This document shows, one piece after another, positions 61,400 through 64,000 of a DNA stretch of 64,000 nucleotides. Source of the DNA: Sphingomonas sp. AR_OL41 (GTDB taxonomy: Bacteria > Pseudomonadota > Alphaproteobacteria > Sphingomonadales > Sphingomonadaceae); the NCBI RefSeq assembly GCF_029911635.1, contig NZ_JARYTI010000006.1, forward strand, positions 62,001 to 126,000, given 5' to 3'. A program made the position numbers and the translations under genes. Numbering within the stretch: position 1 is the stretch's first letter; every line of letters begins with the position of its first letter. The notes beneath the pieces are model-generated. The model saw nothing but the letters and a program-made list of their open reading frames with translations. It was not told where the DNA came from and did not search any database.

Positions 61400-61740
61400 C
61401 AGCGCGACTGACCTTCGATCCGGTGATCCACGCCCCTGCCCGGCTGCAGATCATGGCGGTGCTCGCCGGGGTGCAGGACGCCGAGTTCGCGATGTTGCGC
61501 ACGACCGCCGACGTCAGCGATTCGGTGCTGTCGAAGCACCTCGCGGCGCTGAACGAGGCGGGGTATGTCCGGCTCCGCAAGGCCGCGCTGGACGGGCGCC
61601 AGCGCACCTGGGTGTCGCTGACCCGCACCGGGCGGACGGCGTTCCGCGACCATGTCGCGGCGCTGACCGCGCTGGCGCGGGTTGCCGACGCGGTCGATGA
61701 CGCTGCGGTGTCGGGCGATCTGGCGTTGGGAAGCGTCTGA
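61396..61740 (+). CDS. Winged-helix transcriptional regulator
   Basis: This 114-residue protein is a stand-alone winged helix of the MarR/ArsR-like type: FDPVIHAPARLQIMAVLAGVQDAEFAMLRTTADVSDSVLSKHLAALNEAGYVRLRKAALDGRQRTWVSLTRTGRTAF. The recognition helix is about DSVLSKHLAALNEAG, and the wing is RKAALDGRQRTWVSLT. It starts with GTG at 61396, overlapping the previous stop. It most likely binds the two palindromes at 60870 and 60922. No effector-binding domain is present. Confidence 0.88.
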   Translation: MTARLTFDPVIHAPARLQIMAVLAGVQDAEFAMLRTTADVSDSVLSKHLAALNEAGYVRLRKAALDGRQRTWVSLTRTGRTAFRDHVAALTALARVADAVDDAAVSGDLALGSV

Positions 61741-61891
61741 AAGCGACGCTGCGGACTCGCGGGAGACTCCAACCGTTCGGCCCCGATACTCCCTGTTATT
61801 GCCTGCAAAGCGTTTCTTGAGGCGGAATCGATCGCGTCGTCGATATTAAATCGCTTTATTTCATTATTTTATCGAGAGGGCCGTGTTGGAG

Positions 61892-61943
61892 ATAACAAGT
61901 GGGATAACAAGACCCATAACAAGCGAATGCACGGCGATAACAG
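61892..61943. repeat. 12-bp-period ATAACAAG repeats in the gap before metH
   Basis: ATAACAAG occurs at 61892, 61904 and 61916, exactly 12 bases apart, with ATAACAG again at 61937. The 465-base convergent gap (61741-62205) that holds them has an AT-rich stretch around 61845-61875 and no convincing gene. Evenly phased repeats of this length can be protein-binding iterons or may be chance. Confidence 0.55.
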
Positions 61944-62145
61944 ACGCGGCGCGGCGCAAGATAATCCAACGATGAGAAACAACCGGGCGCAGCGCGCGCG
62001 GCGGCGGCGACATTGGGAGCGCGCGCGATAAGATTGAATCGGGCCGCGATCGCCGATCCGTGGCTCCGGTTGCCTGGCGCACGAAGGGCTCCGCCTTCAA
62101 GGCTGGGATGCGCGCAAACTGTGACGATAGCGCGCGAGGCACGGT

Positions 62146-62172
62146 GGATGCCGGAACAAGTCCGGCATGACG
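62146..62172 (-). repeat. Second member of the GTCATGC...GCATCC hairpin family
   Basis: On the minus strand this reads CGTCATGCCGGACTTGTTCC followed by GGCATCC. Compared with the arms of the element at 39210, TGA/TCA is replaced by CGG/CCG on both sides of the same CTTGT loop, so the hairpin pairing is preserved. It lies 3' of metH and could serve as its terminator. Confidence 0.8.
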
Positions 62173-62205
62173 GAGTGGGGCGGGTCAGGTCGGGCGCGGC
62201 GAAGC

Positions 62206-64000
62206 TCAGTCGAGATTGGGTCGCAGCCAGCGTTCCGCCGTCGGCAGGTCGACTCCGCGCCGTGCTGCATAATCCTCGACCTGGTCGCGGCCAATGCGCG
62301 CGACGCCGAAATAGCTCGCCTCGGCATGGCCGAAATAGAAGCCCGACACCGCCGCGGTCGGCAGCATGGCGAAGCTCTCGGTCAGTTCGAGGCCGACATT
62401 CTCGCCCGCGTCGAGCAGGTCGAACAGCACGCCCTTGAGGCTGTGCTCGGGGCATGCCGGATAACCCGGCGCGGGGCGGATGCCGCGATACTGCTCCTTG
62501 ACCAGCGCCTCGTTGGTCAGCTGCTCGTCGCGGGCGTAACCCCATAGATCGGTGCGGACATGGAGGTGGAGGCGCTCGGCAAAGGCCTCGGCGAGACGAT
62601 CGGCCAATGCCTTGAGCAGGATGTCGGAATAATCGTCATTGTCGGCCTTGAAGCGCGCAATGTGCGGGTCGATGCCGTGGATGCCGACCGCGAAACCGCC
62701 GATCCAGTCGCCCGCAGGATCGACGAAATCGACGAGGCTCATATTGGGGCGGCCCTCGCGCTTGGCGATCTGCTGGCGCAGGAAGGGCAAGCGCACGCCA
62801 TCGTCGAGCACGATATCATCGCCGTCACGGCGGCATGGCCATAGCGCGGCGACACCGCGCGCGGTCAACCAGCCCTCGGCGATGAGGCGGTCGAGCATCG
62901 CCTGCGCATCGGCGAACAGGCCACGCGCGCTCTCGCCGACGACCTTGTCCTCGAGGATCGCTGGGTAGTTGCCGGCCAGTTCCCAGGCGCGAAAGAAGGG
63001 GGTCCAGTCGATATACTGACGCAGATCGGCGATATCCCAGGCATCGAAGCGGTGGACGCCGGGGCGCAGCGGCGTCGGTGCCTTCAATGCCATATCAGTT
63101 TTGAAGCCATTGGCGCGTGCGGCGGCGAGTGGCAGCAGGTCGTTCTGCTTGTTGCCCTCGCGCGCCTTGCGCACCGCCTCATATTCGTCGGCGGTCTTGA
63201 GCACGAACGCGTCACGCTGCGTATCGCTGACCAGGGTCGAGGCGACGCCGACGGCACGGCTCGCGTCGAGCACATGGACGACCGGGCCGTCATAGGCCGG
63301 CGCGATGCGCAGCGCGGTATGGACCTTGGAGGTGGTCGCGCCGCCGATCAGCAGCGGCATCGTCATGCCGAGCCGTTTCATCTCCTCGGCGATGGTGACC
63401 ATCTCGTCGAGCGACGGGGTGATCAGGCCCGACAGGCCGATCATGTCGGCGTCGTTCTCGTTCGCAGCGGCAATGATCTTCGACCATGGCACCATCACGC
63501 CGAGATCGACCACGTCGAAGCCGTTGCACTGCAGGACCACGCCGACGATGTTCTTGCCGATATCGTGGACGTCGCCCTTGACGGTGGCCATGACGATCTT
63601 GCCCTTGCCGCGCGCGCCGGGGAGCTTTTCGGCCTCGATAAAGGGAAGAAGATGCGCCACGGCTTTCTTCATAACGCGTGCGCTCTTAACGACTTGTGGC
63701 AGGAACATCTTTCCCGATCCGAATAGATCGCCGACCACGTTCATACCGTCCATCAACGGCCCCTCGATCACTTCGATCGGGCGCTTGAAGCCGAGCCGGG
63801 CCTGTTCGGTATCCTCGACGACATGCGCGTCGATGCCGCGCACCAGAGCATATTCGAGCCGCTTGTTGACCTCCCAGCCGCGCCATTCCTGAACCGCCTT
63901 CTCGGCCACGGCATCGGTACCGCGATAGCGTTCGGCCAGCGTGACGAGCCGCTCGCCGGCCTCGGGATCGCGGTTTAGTACGACATCCTCGCACGCAACG
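62206..64000 (-). CDS. metH: Cobalamin-dependent methionine synthase, C-terminal part (5' end outside window)
   Basis: MetH transfers a methyl group from methyl-tetrahydrofolate to homocysteine through cobalamin. The part in view, about 598 residues, runs in from 64000. It contains the cobalamin cap domain ([38 protein letters not shown]), the B12-binding domain with [20 protein letters not shown] (DxHxxG) and the S-adenosylmethionine-binding reactivation domain ([19 protein letters not shown], with [15 protein letters not shown]). It ends with LRPNLD. The methyltransferase half is either just outside the window or in a separate gene, as in many alphaproteobacteria. Confidence 0.95.
   Translation of the reverse strand, partial: VACEDVVLNRDPEAGERLVTLAERYRGTDAVAEKAVQEWRGWEVNKRLEYALVRGIDAHVVEDTEQARLGFKRPIEVIEGPLMDGMNVVGDLFGSGKMFLPQVVKSARVMKKAVAHLLPFIEAEKLPGARGKGKIVMATVKGDVHDIGKNIVGVVLQCNGFDVVDLGVMVPWSKIIAAANENDADMIGLSGLITPSLDEMVTIAEEMKRLGMTMPLLIGGATTSKVHTALRIAPAYDGPVVHVLDASRAVGVASTLVSDTQRDAFVLKTADEYEAVRKAREGNKQNDLLPLAAARANGFKTDMALKAPTPLRPGVHRFDAWDIADLRQYIDWTPFFRAWELAGNYPAILEDKVVGESARGLFADAQAMLDRLIAEGWLTARGVAALWPCRRDGDDIVLDDGVRLPFLRQQIAKREGRPNMSLVDFVDPAGDWIGGFAVGIHGIDPHIARFKADNDDYSDILLKALADRLAEAFAERLHLHVRTDLWGYARDEQLTNEALVKEQYRGIRPAPGYPACPEHSLKGVLFDLLDAGENVGLELTESFAMLPTAAVSGFYFGHAEASYFGVARIGRDQVEDYAARRGVDLPTAERWLRPNLD

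Noticed and set aside
61864..62142. Minus-strand frame downstream of metH with repeated Cys-Tyr residues
   Set aside because: The Cys-Tyr pattern is just the translation of the ATAACAAG DNA repeats. There is no start signal.

Overview
The window comes from a high-GC alphaproteobacterium of the sphingomonad type, most likely Sphingomonas or a close relative. The evidence is a CtrA cell-cycle regulator with GANTC sites upstream, a SPAP-like alkaline phosphatase of the Sphingomonas kind, a TonB-dependent receptor, Bpt, a bactofilin, and many genes coupled by ATGA/TGATG overlaps. No rRNA, tRNA or CRISPR array was seen. Products are assigned from motifs and family resemblance read by eye; no database search was run.

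Layout. 1-2542 is the right end of a Mu-like transposable prophage: the tail of a baseplate J protein, a YmfQ/gp48-like protein, a tail-fibre-like protein, a chain of hairpins, a D12-class adenine methylase and an unknown gene. The phage end appears to lie inside the 3' part of an inositol-monophosphatase gene, which now ends in a tail read from phage DNA. 3.5-6 kb holds a GreA/GreB-family factor, a DUF188 protein with an apparent CTG start, a small helical protein and astB. 6.1-12 kb is a tripartite RND efflux operon. 12-16.9 kb is a storage-lipid cluster: PhaE-like protein, class III-like PhaC, acetyltransferase and hydrolase, facing a phasin and a wax-ester synthase/DGAT with a basic tail. 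17.9-21.1 kb encodes a self-sufficient P450-reductase fusion (CYP102 type). 21.2-27.6 kb carries a membrane glycosyltransferase-like protein, bactofilin, MAPEG and GFA proteins, pyruvate dehydrogenase E2 with E3, and a universal stress protein. 28.5-32.3 kb has a TonB receptor and an M28 peptidase. 32.3-39.1 kb has an RcnB-like protein, fRMsr, ArfB, an RluA-type synthase, a VanY-type peptidase, wrbA, pirin with a divergent LysR gene, and ctrA.

39.2-39.7 kb is a frameshifted GIY-YIG nuclease relic flanked by a perfect 30-bp inverted repeat. A related hairpin with compensating base changes lies downstream of metH at 62.15 kb. 39.7-44.5 kb holds an amidohydrolase, a 3-hydroxyisobutyrate dehydrogenase-like enzyme, threonine ammonia-lyase and Bpt. 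44.5-47.7 kb is an ATP-grasp / alpha-E / transglutaminase-like operon whose transglutaminase lacks its catalytic Cys. 47.8-53.2 kb has an L,D-transpeptidase, a BBE-type flavoenzyme paired with a possible heme-binding barrel protein, an AT-rich gap, and a UBP zinc finger with an Old Yellow Enzyme. 53.4-62 kb has a YdeP-type molybdoenzyme, DsbD, the phosphatase, a beta-helix protein, and a small membrane protein with a winged-helix regulator behind two identical palindromic operators. The window ends inside metH.

The points most worth following up are the phage-host chimeric phosphatase, the GIY-YIG/hairpin repeat unit, the Cys-less transglutaminase in its amidoligase-type operon, the TTTCCA-N3-TGGAAA operator pair, and the structured repeats between phage genes and between pirin and wrbA.
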